Positions 9,239 to 18,696 of a stretch of 64,000 nucleotides of DNA are shown here, in pieces. Made by a program: the position numbers and the translations under genes. Every line of letters starts with the position of its first letter. Positions within the stretch are counted from its first letter, which is position 1. Where the stretch lies: contig CALGVD010000123.1 of the NCBI GenBank assembly GCA_937920275.1, positions 1-64,000 on the forward strand, given 5' to 3'. The DNA comes from an uncultured Pseudomonadota bacterium (GTDB taxonomy: Bacteria; Pseudomonadota; Gammaproteobacteria; Steroidobacterales; Steroidobacteraceae). The notes under the pieces were generated by a model, which searched no databases, had not been told where the DNA came from, and saw only the letters and a program-made list of their open reading frames with translations.

Positions 9239-10407
9239 GGCTGGGCGTCGGGGTCGAACAGGCGCCGGTGCTCGAGGATGGCGAACCGGTCCGTCATCCC
9301 GGCCACATAGTCCGCCACCACACGGGCGCGGCCCGCGCGGCCACCCGCGGCTTCGGCGTCCCGCGCCGCGCGCTGGTGCTCGGCGGGCAGCAGGTCGATG
9401 TCCGTGAGCAGCGCCTCGAAGAGCTCCCGCAGCATGCGGCGTGACTGCTCGGTCATGCGCAGCACGCGGCTGTGGCGGTAGAGGTTGGCGTTCAAGAACC
9501 GCTTCAGCTCGGTGTGCGCCGCGTACACCGCCTCGCTCATCACCGCCAGCGGTGCGGGCTGCGTGCGCACTTCGTCGATGGACGCCGGCGACGCGGTCGC
9601 GATGCGCGCACGCGTGGCGATGATCACATCCCCCACCACCCTGCCGATCATGCGACGGATGGTCTCGTGCACGAGGCGACGCCCCGCGAGCCCGGGGTGC
9701 GCGGCGAGCGTCTCGTCGTAGGCGTCGCCGAACAGCGCCGTGCCGCGCAGCGCTTCGACCTCGATCAGACCTGAGCGCAGTCCGTCGTCGACATCGTGGT
9801 TGTTGTAGGCGATCGCGTCGGCGAGGTTCGCGAGCTGCGCCTCGAGCGAGGGCTGCTCGCGCCGCAGGAACCGCTCGCCGATGTCGCCCAAGCTGCGGGC
9901 ATTGGCCGCCGAACAGTGCTTGAGGATGCCCTCGCGCGTCTCATAGGTGAGGTTCAATCCGTCGAAATCGGCGTAGCGCTCCTCCAGCAGGTCGACCACG
10001 CGCAGCGATTGCAGGTTGTGCTCGAAACCGCCGTACTCGCGCATGCACTCGTTGAGCGCGTCCTGCCCGGCATGACCGAAGGGGGTGTGGCCGAGGTCAT
10101 GCGCGAGGCAGATGGCCTCGGTGAGCGCCTCGTTGAGCTGCAGGGCGCGGGCGATGCTACGGCCGATCTGCGCGACCTCGATCGAGTGCGTGAGGCGCGT
10201 ACGGTAGAGATCGCCTTCGTGGTTCACGAACACCTGTGTCTTGTAGACGAGGCGGCGGAAGGCATTGGAGTGGATGATGCGGTCGCGGTCGCGCTGGAAC
10301 TCCCCGCGGGTCGCAGGCGGGGGCTCCGGGACGCGGCGACCGCGGCTCGTGGTGTCGTGCGCGGCGTAAGGTGCGAGCGGGGCGTCGTTCAGGGCCGCCG
10401 TGGTCAT
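9235..10407 (-). CDS. dgt: Deoxyguanosinetriphosphate triphosphohydrolase-like protein
   Basis: An HD-domain dNTP triphosphohydrolase of 390 residues, converting dNTPs to deoxynucleosides and tripolyphosphate. Metal-binding motifs are RTRLTHS (His74) and the His-Asp pair in [12 protein letters not shown] (103-104). The short form without the E. coli Dgt insertions belongs to the dGTPase-like type 2 subfamily. It follows aroB with a 4-nt ATGA overlap, an order (aroK-aroB-dgt) seen in several gammaproteobacteria. The stop overlaps the fadD stop in convergent orientation. Confidence 0.92.
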   Translation of the reverse strand: MTTAALNDAPLAPYAAHDTTSRGRRVPEPPPATRGEFQRDRDRIIHSNAFRRLVYKTQVFVNHEGDLYRTRLTHSIEVAQIGRSIARALQLNEALTEAICLAHDLGHTPFGHAGQDALNECMREYGGFEHNLQSLRVVDLLEERYADFDGLNLTYETREGILKHCSAANARSLGDIGERFLRREQPSLEAQLANLADAIAYNNHDVDDGLRSGLIEVEALRGTALFGDAYDETLAAHPGLAGRRLVHETIRRMIGRVVGDVIIATRARIATASPASIDEVRTQPAPLAVMSEAVYAAHTELKRFLNANLYRHSRVLRMTEQSRRMLRELFEALLTDIDLLPAEHQRAARDAEAAGGRAGRARVVADYVAGMTDRFAILEHRRLFDPDAQP

Positions 10408-11513
10408 GACAGATGGGCCACGAGCGTCGCCTCGAAGGCGTCCGATGGCCAGTCGGCGGTGACGAACGCGCGACCGATACCTTTGAGCAGCACGAGCCGC
10501 AGCTTGCCACCCTGGACTTTCTTGTCGAGCTGCATCGCGGCACGCGCCGCGTCAGGCGTCACGGCACCGCGCGCCTCGGTGCGCAGCCCGAGCCGTGCCA
10601 GCAAAGAATCCACGCGCGCGGCCTCCGCCGCGGGCAACCAACCGGCGCGCTGCGACATCCCCGCCGCCATCGCAAGCCCGACGCCCACCGCCTCGCCATG
10701 CAACCAAGGACCGAACCCGGTCACCTGTTCGATGGCGTGCCCGAAAGTGTGGCCGAGGTTGAGGAGCGCCCGTTCACCGGTCTCGCGCTCATCGCGCGAG
10801 ACCACGCCCGCCTTGATGGCGCAGCAGCGCTGCACCGCGTGCGCGAGCGCTGCGGGGTCGAGCGCGAGCAAGGCATCGGCGTTCGCCTCCAGCCAGGCGA
10901 AGAAATCCGCATCGCAGATCAGCGCGTGCTTCACCACCTCGGCGAGACCGGCGCGCAGTTCGCGCGGCGGCAGCGTCACGAGCGTCGCGGTATCGGCGAG
11001 CACTGCGAGGGGCTGATGGAAAGCACCGATCAGGTTCTTGCCGCCCGGATGGTTGACGCCGGTCTTGCCGCCGACCGAGGAGTCGACCTGCGCGAGCAGC
11101 GTGGTCGGCACCTGCAGAAAGCCGACGCCGCGCTGGTAGCACGCGGCGGCGAAGCCCGTCATGTCACCGACCACGCCGCCGCCGAGCGCGACCACGAGGT
11201 CGTCGCGCGCGAAACGGTTGGCGACCAGGGTATCCAGGATGCGCGAAACGGTGGGCAGCGTCTTGTGGCGCTCACCGTCGGGCAGCACGATCTCGAGCAG
11301 CGGCGCGGCCGCGGTGCCGACGGCGGCTGCGCGGGCCGCCTGCAGACGCGGTGCATAGAGTGGACCGACGATGTCGTTGGTGACCACCGCGACCTGACGC
11401 GCGGGCAGCAGCGCCGCCAACAGCGCGGCATCGTGCAGCAACCCCTCGCCGATGTAGATCGGATACGAGCGGTCGCCCAAGGGCACCGTGAGGGCTGGAA
11501 CGGGCAGGTCCAC
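10404..11513 (-). CDS. aroB: 3-dehydroquinate synthase
   Basis: Second step of the shikimate pathway: DAHP to 3-dehydroquinate, NAD- and metal-dependent. At 369 residues it has normal length. The NAD-binding GGGVVGD is at 111-117, the substrate-binding block [17 protein letters not shown] at 144-160, and metal ligands lie in the Glu of [10 protein letters not shown], the His of [11 protein letters not shown] and the His of LHGEAVGVG. It starts 2 nt after the aroK stop and overlaps dgt by 4 nt, so aroK-aroB-dgt form one operon. Confidence 0.96.
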   Translation of the reverse strand: MDLPVPALTVPLGDRSYPIYIGEGLLHDAALLAALLPARQVAVVTNDIVGPLYAPRLQAARAAAVGTAAAPLLEIVLPDGERHKTLPTVSRILDTLVANRFARDDLVVALGGGVVGDMTGFAAACYQRGVGFLQVPTTLLAQVDSSVGGKTGVNHPGGKNLIGAFHQPLAVLADTATLVTLPPRELRAGLAEVVKHALICDADFFAWLEANADALLALDPAALAHAVQRCCAIKAGVVSRDERETGERALLNLGHTFGHAIEQVTGFGPWLHGEAVGVGLAMAAGMSQRAGWLPAAEAARVDSLLARLGLRTEARGAVTPDAARAAMQLDKKVQGGKLRLVLLKGIGRAFVTADWPSDAFEATLVAHLS

Positions 11514-11515
11514 GG

Positions 11516-12043
11516 TCAGAGTATACGGTCCGGCAAGGCTGCGACGATGCGCTCGACGATGTCCTGCACGCGACTGCCGTCGGTCCGGACCGTGAGATGC
11601 GCGACCTCGGCATAGAGCGGTGCACGGTGCGCCATCAGCTCGGCCAAGCGGGCCGTCAGATCGGTGGCGCCCGCCAACAACGGCCGGTGGGCGCTGCGTC
11701 GCACACGCTCGGCCTGCCGGGCGACCGAGGTCTCGAGATAGACCACCGTTCCGCTCGACTGCATCGCCGCACGGTTCTCGGGCAGCAGGATCGCGCCACC
11801 GCCGGTCGAGACCACGAGACCCGGCTGCGAGACCAGATCGAGGATGACAGCCGACTCACGGACGCGGAACCCTGCCTCGCCTTCTTTGTCGAATATGAGG
11901 GTGATGTCAGCCCCGGTGCGACGCTCGATCTCGAGGTCCGAGTCCACGAACGGTAATCGCAGCCGACGGGCGAGCCGTTTGCCCACAGCGGTCTTGCCCG
12001 AACCCATCGGGCCTACCAAGAAGATGTTCCGCAGATCCTCCAT
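11516..12043 (-). CDS. aroK: Shikimate kinase
   Basis: Phosphorylates shikimate with ATP in aromatic amino acid synthesis. A 175-residue protein from ATG 12043, with Walker A GPMGSGKT (11-18), the shikimate-binding DSD (34-36), GEAGFR (55-60), GGG (81-83) and the lid Arg in RRSAHRPLL. An open frame continues far upstream, antisense to the PBP gene, but homology begins at MEDLRNIFLVG. First gene of the aroK-aroB-dgt operon, divergent from the PBP1A gene across a 90-bp intergenic region. Confidence 0.96.
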   Translation of the reverse strand: MEDLRNIFLVGPMGSGKTAVGKRLARRLRLPFVDSDLEIERRTGADITLIFDKEGEAGFRVRESAVILDLVSQPGLVVSTGGGAILLPENRAAMQSSGTVVYLETSVARQAERVRRSAHRPLLAGATDLTARLAELMAHRAPLYAEVAHLTVRTDGSRVQDIVERIVAALPDRIL

Positions 12044-12133
12044 ACCCGCAGGATATCCCAGCCGGGGGCGCCGCCGCCCGCGAGGCGGCCGCGTCATCAG
12101 CGGACCCCTGCAATCCGGTAATATCGGCGTGCC

Positions 12134-14605
12134 GTGAAATTCTCCTTCCAGAAACTGGCCCTTTGGGCCGGCGCGGCGCTCGCCGGGCTGGCACTCGTCG
12201 TCGCCACCCTGATCTCGGGCGCCTATGTGTTCGTGCAGCCCTCGCTGCCGAGCGTCGAGGCGATGCGTCAGATCGAGCTGCAGGTACCGCTGCGGGTCTA
12301 CTCGCGCGACGGCAAGCTGATCGCGCAGATCGGCGAACAGCGGCGCATCCCGGTGACCTACGACGAGGTCCCGGAGATGGTCCGGCAGGCCTTCATCGCC
12401 GCCGAGGACGACCAGTTCTTCCAACATTCGGGGTTCGATTACCCCGGCATCGCACGCTCGCTGCTGGTGAATGTCGTGCCGGGCCGACGGCTGCAGGGCG
12501 CGAGCACGATCACCCAACAGACGGCCCGCAACCTGTTCTTGACGCAGGATCGCACCTGGCGGCGCAAGGTACAGGAGATGTTCCTGACCTACCGCATCGA
12601 GCGTGAGTTCTCGAAGCAGGAGATCCTCGGGCTCTATCTCAATGTCATCAGCTTCGGCAAACGCACCTATGGCGTGGCTGCGGCGGCGGACTACTACTTC
12701 GGTAAGAACCTCGACGAACTCAGCTTGGCCGAAGCCGCGACGCTGGCCCGAGTGCCGCAGGCACCGTCGCGCTACAACCCGATCAGCAACCCTGAGGCGG
12801 CGGCCGAGCGGCGCCGTTATGTGCTGCGGCGCATGCGCGAGATCGGCCTCATCGACGAAGCCGCTGAGCAGCGCGCGATCGCCGAGAAGGTGCGGGCCCG
12901 GGAGCACGCGCAGAGCTTCGATGTCGAAGCGCCCTACCTCGCCGAGATGGCGAGGCTCGAGCTCGTGAAGCGGCTCGGGGCGGCTGCGCAGAACGAGGGC
13001 TTCAAAATATACACGACCATCGACCCAAGAATGCAGTCCGCGGCCAACCGTGCGGTGCGCACGGGGCTCATCGACTACGACCGCCGCCACGGCTGGCGCG
13101 GCGGCGTCGAGCGCGTCACGCTGCAGGAGACGGACGCCGAGGACACGCTCGAGGACCTGCTGGTCGGCCGTCCGTCAAGCGACCCGTTGCTGCCTGCGGT
13201 GGTGATACAGGTCGGGCCGAAAGCGGCGCGGGTCTATGTGCGGGGCAAGGGCTACGCCGACATCGAGTGGGAGGGGCTGTCTTGGGCCCGGCCCAAGATC
13301 GGCGCCCGCACAGGCGCAGCGCCCAAGGCCGCGAGCGAGATCGTGGCGCGGGGCGATCTGGTCTATGTGACGCTCACTGCCACCAAGGCCACGGGCAAAG
13401 AGGGCGCGACGGATGCCGCGCCGCCGTCGCTCAACGCACGGCTCGCGCAGATGCCCGAGGCCGCCTCGGCGCTGGTCGCTCTGAAACCTGACGATGGCGC
13501 CATCCTCGCGCTGGTCGGTGGTTTCGATTACTTCGACGCCAAGTCCGGCAAGTTCAACCGTGCCACGCAGGCGCAGCGCCAGCCCGGGTCGGGCTTCAAA
13601 CCGTTCCTGTACTCGGCGGCGCTCGAGAACGGCTTCACAGCGGCCTCGCTGATCCTCGATGCCCCGTTCGTGATCGACGATTCGAGCATGGAAGAGGCCT
13701 GGCGGCCGGAGAACTCGAGCGGCGAATTCTACGGCCCGACGCGGCTGCGCGAGGCGCTGGTGAAATCCCGCAACCTCGTATCGATCCGGCTGCTGCAGGC
13801 GGTCGGGATGTCACCGGCCATGGCTTGGGCGGAACGGTTCGGCTTCGAGCGCGCCCGGCTGCCGCGCAACCTCACGCTCGCGCTCGGCACCAACAGCGCG
13901 ACACCGCTGCAGGTCGCCACGGCCTACGCCGTGTTCGCGAACGGCGGCTACCGCGTGCAACCTTGGTTCATCGACCGCATCGAGGACCCGAAGGGCGAGA
14001 TCGTCTTCCAGTCCGCGCCGCGCCGCGCGGGCTGCGATGCCGAGGACAACGCGGCAGGCGCGACGGGCTGCAACCTGCCCGAAGCGCTGCGCGCGCCGCG
14101 CGCCATCAGCGCGGCGAACGCGTGGCTGATGACCGACTTCATGCGCGAAGCGGTCGTGCGTGGCACCGGGGTGCGTGCTCGCGCGCTCGGCCGCAGCGAC
14201 ATCGCCGGTAAGACCGGCACCACCAACGAATCGCGCGACACCTGGTTCAACGGCTACAGCCGCAGCGTCGTCGCGACCGTGTGGGTGGGCTTCGACCAGG
14301 CCCAGCCCCTCGGCGAAGGCGAGGAAGGCAGCCGTACCGCCGTGCCGATCTGGACCGACTTCATGCGCGACGCGCTCGCCGGTGTGCCGCAGCGCGGCTG
14401 GCCGATGCCGGAAGGTCTGTTGCAGGCTCGGGTCTCGCTCGAGACCGGCGGATTGGCGAGCGTCGACGACCCGGACGGCATCTTCGAGACCTTCATGCTC
14501 GATCGCATGCCGACCGGCGGCATCCTCGGCGGCAACGAGATGGCCGGGGTCGGCACTTCGGGCGTCGGCACCGTCGACCCCACCACTGCCGAGCCGATCT
14601 TTTGA
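12134..14605 (+). CDS. mrcA: Penicillin-binding protein 1A, bifunctional transglycosylase/transpeptidase
   Basis: An 823-residue class A PBP for peptidoglycan synthesis at the cytoplasmic membrane. One N-terminal helix lies at about 10-32. The glycosyltransferase domain has EDDQFF (catalytic Glu91) and QGASTITQQ (121-129). The transpeptidase motifs are SGFK (486-489), SRN (545-547) and KTGT (693-696). Start is GTG at 12134, with TAATAT 10 nt upstream. Divergence from aroK is the usual gammaproteobacterial context of mrcA. The downstream gene overlaps its stop. Confidence 0.95.
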   Translation: MKFSFQKLALWAGAALAGLALVVATLISGAYVFVQPSLPSVEAMRQIELQVPLRVYSRDGKLIAQIGEQRRIPVTYDEVPEMVRQAFIAAEDDQFFQHSGFDYPGIARSLLVNVVPGRRLQGASTITQQTARNLFLTQDRTWRRKVQEMFLTYRIEREFSKQEILGLYLNVISFGKRTYGVAAAADYYFGKNLDELSLAEAATLARVPQAPSRYNPISNPEAAAERRRYVLRRMREIGLIDEAAEQRAIAEKVRAREHAQSFDVEAPYLAEMARLELVKRLGAAAQNEGFKIYTTIDPRMQSAANRAVRTGLIDYDRRHGWRGGVERVTLQETDAEDTLEDLLVGRPSSDPLLPAVVIQVGPKAARVYVRGKGYADIEWEGLSWARPKIGARTGAAPKAASEIVARGDLVYVTLTATKATGKEGATDAAPPSLNARLAQMPEAASALVALKPDDGAILALVGGFDYFDAKSGKFNRATQAQRQPGSGFKPFLYSAALENGFTAASLILDAPFVIDDSSMEEAWRPENSSGEFYGPTRLREALVKSRNLVSIRLLQAVGMSPAMAWAERFGFERARLPRNLTLALGTNSATPLQVATAYAVFANGGYRVQPWFIDRIEDPKGEIVFQSAPRRAGCDAEDNAAGATGCNLPEALRAPRAISAANAWLMTDFMREAVVRGTGVRARALGRSDIAGKTGTTNESRDTWFNGYSRSVVATVWVGFDQAQPLGEGEEGSRTAVPIWTDFMRDALAGVPQRGWPMPEGLLQARVSLETGGLASVDDPDGIFETFMLDRMPTGGILGGNEMAGVGTSGVGTVDPTTAEPIF

Positions 14606-15210
14606 AGAAGCCCTCGCCGCGCGCGGAGCACCTGCGTCGCGCCGTGGCACAGGAAGCGGCGCGGGTGATGTCCGAACACGGGGTGCGTGATTTCCTCTTC
14701 GCCAAGCGTAAAGCCGCCGAGCGCTTCGGCATCGTCGACGGCTCCTTGCTGCCGCGCAACATCGAGATCGAGGAGGCGCTGCAGGAATACCAACGCCTGT
14801 TCGGCGGTGAATCGCATGTGGAGTCGCTGCTCGCACAGCGCCTCGTGGCGCTCGATGTCATGCGGCGGCTGCGCGACTTCCAGCCACGGCTCGTCGGACC
14901 GGTGCTCGCCGGCACCGCGACCCAGCACGACGATGTGCTGCTGCACGCCTTCGCCGAGCGCGTCGAGACCCTCAGCCTGCGCCTGATGGACGAGCGCATC
15001 CCGTTCGAGGTGGGCGAGCGGCGCCTGCGCTACACCGCCGAGCGTGTCGTGCAACAGCCCGCGCTGCGTCTCGCGGTCGATGACCAGCCGGTGGAGATCG
15101 TGGTGTTCCCGCTCGATGGCATCCGCCAATCGCCGGTGTCACCGGTCGACGGCAAACCGATGCGCCGCGCCGACGCGGCGGAGGTCGCCGCGCTCATCGA
15201 AACGGGGTGA
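14602..15210 (+). CDS. Conserved hypothetical protein
   Basis: 202 residues, charged and soluble, without signal peptide or membrane segments. The N-terminal half has a basic helical section (RDFLFAKRKAAERFGI). The C-terminal half is strand-rich and ends in VFPLDGIRQSPVSPVDGKP. I recall similar proteins of unknown role in other gammaproteobacteria, sometimes labelled nucleotidyltransferase, but I see no nucleotidyltransferase motif. The start is taken as TTG 14602, which overlaps the PBP stop (TTTGA) and suggests coupling. GTG 14644 and ATG 14668 are alternatives. Confidence 0.6.
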   Translation: MKKPSPRAEHLRRAVAQEAARVMSEHGVRDFLFAKRKAAERFGIVDGSLLPRNIEIEEALQEYQRLFGGESHVESLLAQRLVALDVMRRLRDFQPRLVGPVLAGTATQHDDVLLHAFAERVETLSLRLMDERIPFEVGERRLRYTAERVVQQPALRLAVDDQPVEIVVFPLDGIRQSPVSPVDGKPMRRADAAEVAALIETG

Positions 15211-15220
15211 CGCGGGCGGG

Positions 15221-15239
15221 CTGAACGGAACCCGTTCAG
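15221..15239. terminator. Hairpin between convergent genes
   Basis: Perfect inverted repeat CTGAACGG-AAC-CCGTTCAG in the 25-bp gap between two convergent genes; it overlaps the gltA stop codon. No T-tract follows on either strand, so it is a weak or rho-assisted bidirectional terminator at best. Confidence 0.5.
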
Positions 15240-16531
15240 CGCTTGGTGATCGGCGTGTACTCGCGCTTGACCGGACCGGTGTAGAGCTGGCGCGGCCGAC
15301 CGATCTTCATGCCCGGGTCGCTGATCATCTCCTGCCAGTGCGCCACCCAGCCCGCGGTGCGCGCGATCGCGAACATCACCGTGAACATCGAGCGCGGGAT
15401 GCCGAGCGCGCTGTAGATGATGCCGGAGTAGAAGTCGACGTTCGGGTAGAGCTTGCGGGAGACGAAATATTCGTCCTTCAGCGCGATCTCCTCGAGTCGC
15501 TGCGCAAGCTCGAGCAGGGGGTTGTCGGCGCGACCCATCTTCGCGAGCACCTTGTGGCACATCTCGCGGATGATCGTGGCGCGCGGGTCGAAGTTCTTGT
15601 AGACGCGGTGGCCGAAGCCCATCAGGCGCACGTTGCTCGTCTTGTCCTTCACCTGCGCGAGGAACTTCGGGATGTTCTCGACGCTGCCGATCTCCTCGAG
15701 CATCTCGAGCACGGCCTCGTTCGCGCCGCCGTGCGCCGGACCCCACAGCGCCGAGACGCCCGCTGAGATCGCGGAGTACGGGTTCGCACCGGTGGAGGCT
15801 GCAAGGCGGACGGTCGAGGTGCTGGCGTTCTGCTCGTGGTCGGCGTGCAGGATCAGCAACAGGTCGAGCGCCTGGGCGGCGAGCGGATCGATGTGATACG
15901 GCTCGCAAGGCACGGCGTAGAACATGTGCAGCAGGTTGCTGCAGTAGTCGAGATCGTTGCGCGGATAGATGAACGGCTGCCCGAGCGCCCGCTTGTACGC
16001 CGCCGCCGAGATCGTCGGCAGCTTGGCGATGATGCGGTGCATGAAGATCTCGCGGTGCCGCGGATTATTGATGTCCATCGAGTCGTGATAGAACGCCGAC
16101 ATCGAGGCCACGATCGCGCTCACCATCGCCATCGGGTGCGCGTCGTAGTGGAAGCCGTTGTACATGCGCAGCAACGACTCGTTGATCATCGTGTGCCGCT
16201 GGATGCTGACGGTGAAATCCGCGAGCTGCTTCGCATCCGGCAGATCGCCGTAGTTCAGCAGGTAGGCGACCTCGATGAACGAGCTGTGCGCCGCGAGCTG
16301 CTCGATGGGGTAGCCGCGATAGAGCAGGACGCCCGCATCGCCATCGATGTAGGTGACCTTGCTCTCGGTGCTCGCCGTGGCCATGAAGCCCGGGTCGAAG
16401 GTGAAGACTCCGTGGTCCTTGTTGAGGGCGCCGATGTCGATGACATCAGGGCCGACAGTGCCGGAACGGACCGGCAGCGTGGACTTCTTTCCGGAGGCGG
16501 TGTCGAGCAGTTCGAAGGTCTTGTTGGCCAT
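15236..16531 (-). CDS. gltA: Citrate synthase (type II)
   Basis: Condenses acetyl-CoA and oxaloacetate at the entry of the TCA cycle. At 431 residues it matches hexameric Gram-negative GltA. Catalytic residues are His267 in [10 protein letters not shown], His308 in [13 protein letters not shown] and Asp366 in PNVDFYSG. The ATG at 16531 was chosen because [10 protein letters not shown] aligns with the usual N-terminus; an upstream in-frame ATG at 16582 would add 17 atypical residues. It stands as a single transcription unit with 123 bp upstream. Confidence 0.96.
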   Translation of the reverse strand: MANKTFELLDTASGKKSTLPVRSGTVGPDVIDIGALNKDHGVFTFDPGFMATASTESKVTYIDGDAGVLLYRGYPIEQLAAHSSFIEVAYLLNYGDLPDAKQLADFTVSIQRHTMINESLLRMYNGFHYDAHPMAMVSAIVASMSAFYHDSMDINNPRHREIFMHRIIAKLPTISAAAYKRALGQPFIYPRNDLDYCSNLLHMFYAVPCEPYHIDPLAAQALDLLLILHADHEQNASTSTVRLAASTGANPYSAISAGVSALWGPAHGGANEAVLEMLEEIGSVENIPKFLAQVKDKTSNVRLMGFGHRVYKNFDPRATIIREMCHKVLAKMGRADNPLLELAQRLEEIALKDEYFVSRKLYPNVDFYSGIIYSALGIPRSMFTVMFAIARTAGWVAHWQEMISDPGMKIGRPRQLYTGPVKREYTPITKR

Positions 16532-16654
16532 GGTGAGCGTCGTCGTGTGGAGTCGTGTGGGGTCGCCGTCGCTAACGCGCAACGGCGTGGTGGAAACTTG
16601 ACACGAGAGCGTGACGGAATCAAGGCGGTGTGTTGCAGATCCCCTGCTATCGGC

Positions 16655-18103
16655 TCACTCGACCACTTTGTAGAGGCTCCCCGGCTTCAGTGCACCGTTC
16701 GGATAAAGCCCGTTGATGAGCTGCAGTTCTTCCTTCTGGAAGCGCTCGACCGGTACGGCCGCCGCGTAGTCCTCGAGGCGCGTGCTCGCCTCAGCGGTGC
16801 GGATCCTCACCCGGAACGGCTCGGCCAGCGGGAACTCGGCGGGCTTCAGGCCGCGCAGCGTCTCGACCACCGACTTGAAGAGACCATCGGCCTCCGGCAC
16901 ACCGCGGGCGGATGCGCGGCTCGCACCGGCGAAGAGATAAGCCGAATTGCCGCGGTAAAGCACGGCCCAACGCACGGGGCCGGCGCCGTTGTCGAGCGGC
17001 GAGCCCGAGGAGGTGACGGCCGTGAAGCCCTGCATCCCGTTGGCGGTGAAGGATTCGGTGCTGCGCACAGTCGCGCCCTTGAGCTTGGTGTAGAGGAACT
17101 CCCGCGGCCCCTGGGTGGGCGGCACGGCCTCGACCGTCACCTGCATGAAGGTGTCGCGCGTCGGGGTGTAGGCGAGCAGCCGATCGCGCTGGTTATCGAG
17201 GGTCCAACCGCGCGGCACGGCGAGGGTGATGCCGAGCTCCGCATGATAGAAGCGGTTGTCGCGGACGAGGCCTTGGGCGCGGCTCGAGCCGTAGGTCATG
17301 CCGTCGATGCGGCGCAGGTAGGCCTCACGGTTGTCGATCCAGCCGCCGGGCGGCCCTTTCTCGAGCTTGGCGGACGCCTTGGCGGCCTGGATGGCGCGGG
17401 CGTTGGGCGCGGGGTGCGACGACAAGAGGCCGTGGTGCCCGCGCGGCTGGCGGCCTTCGGCGCGGGCGCGGTCGATCTCGAATCGCTCGCCGCGCTTGAA
17501 CATCTCGAACACCTCGGCCATCGCCTCGGGCCGGTAGCCCGCGGCGGTGGAGAACAAGAGCCCAACCCGGTCGGCTTCCATCTCGTTCTCGCGACCGTAG
17601 CCCTGCATGCCTAACTGGGTAGCGACGCCGGCGAGGTTGGCCAGAGCGCCCGATCCGGTCAGCACCGCGGTGCCCAGCACCAAGAGCGACGAGGCGATGC
17701 TGGCGGTCTGGCGGTTCTGCGGATGTCTCTGCGTGACATGCGCGATCTCGTGGCCGATCACCGAGGCGAGCTCGGCCTCGGAGTTCAGGTGCAGCAGCAG
17801 GCCGCGATGCAGATAGACGAAGCAGCAACCGGTGGTGAAGGCGTTGATGGAGTCGTCGTCGAGCACGACGAACACCCACTCGGCATCCGGCAGCGTGCTG
17901 CGGCGCGCGATGCGCTGACCGAGTTCGTTGATGTAGTCCTGCAGCCCTTGGTCGGCGTAGACGCCATAGGCCTTGAGGATCTGCTCGTGCGCCTTCCGCG
18001 AGGCGGAGCTGGTCTTCGCGGTCTGCGGGGTCGCCATGGGCGCGGCCACGACCGCGAACGCGGTAAGAAGCGGGAGCAACAGGCGGCGCATACGGGTGTT
18101 CAT
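16655..18103 (-). CDS. M48 family periplasmic metalloprotease
   Basis: 482 residues from ATG 18103, with a signal peptide (MNTRMRRLLLPLLTAFAVVA). The zinc motif HEIAH is at 118-122, with the third-ligand Glu in ENEMEADRVG. The C-terminal ~200 residues form a separate domain (AELGITLAVPRGW ... GALKPGSLYKVVE) seen in BepA/LoiP-like or YfgC-type envelope quality-control proteases. It probably degrades misfolded outer-membrane proteins; the target is unknown. An in-frame GTG at 18124 is an alternative start but would put extra residues before the signal peptide. Confidence 0.9.
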   Translation of the reverse strand: MNTRMRRLLLPLLTAFAVVAAPMATPQTAKTSSASRKAHEQILKAYGVYADQGLQDYINELGQRIARRSTLPDAEWVFVVLDDDSINAFTTGCCFVYLHRGLLLHLNSEAELASVIGHEIAHVTQRHPQNRQTASIASSLLVLGTAVLTGSGALANLAGVATQLGMQGYGRENEMEADRVGLLFSTAAGYRPEAMAEVFEMFKRGERFEIDRARAEGRQPRGHHGLLSSHPAPNARAIQAAKASAKLEKGPPGGWIDNREAYLRRIDGMTYGSSRAQGLVRDNRFYHAELGITLAVPRGWTLDNQRDRLLAYTPTRDTFMQVTVEAVPPTQGPREFLYTKLKGATVRSTESFTANGMQGFTAVTSSGSPLDNGAGPVRWAVLYRGNSAYLFAGASRASARGVPEADGLFKSVVETLRGLKPAEFPLAEPFRVRIRTAEASTRLEDYAAAVPVERFQKEELQLINGLYPNGALKPGSLYKVVE

Positions 18104-18167
18104 CGGTAGGTGGGAGTGGCCCACGCTACCAAAGTTCCCGGTCGGCGGGGGAACCCCGCGAACGGTC

Positions 18168-18380
18168 TCAGCGCGCCGCGGCGGCGGCGTATTTCTTGCG
18201 GAACTTGTCGACGCGACCCGCGGTGTCGAGCATCTTCTGCTTGCCCGTGTAGAACGGGTGGCAGCTCGAGCAGACTTCGACCTGCAGGTTCTGGCCGAGG
18301 GTGGATCGGGTGGTGAAGGTGTTCCCGCAAGAGCAGGAAACCGTCATTTCAGTGTATTCGGGGTGAACCGACGCTTTCAT
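18168..18380 (-). CDS. rpmE: 50S ribosomal protein L31
   Basis: 70 residues, zinc-binding (C+) form: Cys16, Cys18, Cys37 and Cys40, and the family signature HPFYTGKQK. The C-terminus is a short Ala-rich tail. It starts at ATG 18380 with GGAAG upstream. A good promoter candidate lies at 18421-18449. Confidence 0.97.
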   Translation of the reverse strand: MKASVHPEYTEMTVSCSCGNTFTTRSTLGQNLQVEVCSSCHPFYTGKQKMLDTAGRVDKFRKKYAAAAAR

Positions 18381-18420
18381 GGCCAGACTTCCGGGGCGTG
18401 CAAGAGAAAAATGGTCGCGC

Positions 18421-18449
18421 AGTCTAACGACAGGGCTGTGGGTTCACAA
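18421..18449 (-). promoter_or_regulatory. Sigma70-type promoter for rpmE
   Basis: On the minus strand, -35 TTGTGA (18449-18444), a 17-bp spacer, and -10 TAGACT (18426-18421). Transcription would start near 18414, leaving a leader of about 34 nt before the rpmE ATG. Confidence 0.55.
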
Positions 18450-18487
18450 GCGCCGCGGAGTCTGCAGGTCCCGTCGCCCGTGCCATC

Positions 18488-18496
18488 TGTGGATAA
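18488..18496. promoter_or_regulatory. Single DnaA-box sequence
   Basis: TGTGGATAA is a perfect match to the reverse of the DnaA box TTATCCACA. It lies about 40 bp upstream of the rpmE -35 element. A partial repeat (TGTGGA) follows at once. One box alone does not make an origin; regulation of rpmE by DnaA is possible but unproven. Confidence 0.35.
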
Positions 18497-18539
18497 CTCT
18501 GTGGAGCCTTGACCAGAAAGTACCCCTTTTCCGCAGGAA

Positions 18540-18559
18540 TTCCGCCTTTTGAGGCGGAA
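18540..18559. other. Perfect 8-bp hairpin in the rpmE-hemW gap
   Basis: TTCCGCCT-TTTG-AGGCGGAA is a perfect inverted repeat in the 316-bp gap between hemW and rpmE (18381-18696). The rest of that gap is AT-rich relative to the window and holds no gene. The hairpin could end hemW transcription on the minus strand, but it sits 138 nt after the hemW stop and has no T-run. Confidence 0.4.
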
Positions 18560-18696
18560 CACCCCCAAATGCCGATGACATTAAAATGTTGCAGATCAAC
18601 GGGTTATAAATCGAAACTCGATCAAGCTGTGAAGAAACCGGTGTTTCTCGACATCAGATATAGGTTTTTCCCCGGCTGTGCATGATCACTGCGGCT

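Noticed and set aside
12044-13090. Upstream extension of the shikimate kinase frame
   Set aside because: The frame is open antisense to the PBP1A gene, but AroK homology and length start at 12043.
18488-18503. Possible replication origin near rpmE
   Set aside because: Only one full DnaA box, no dnaA, gidA or rpmH nearby, and no box cluster.
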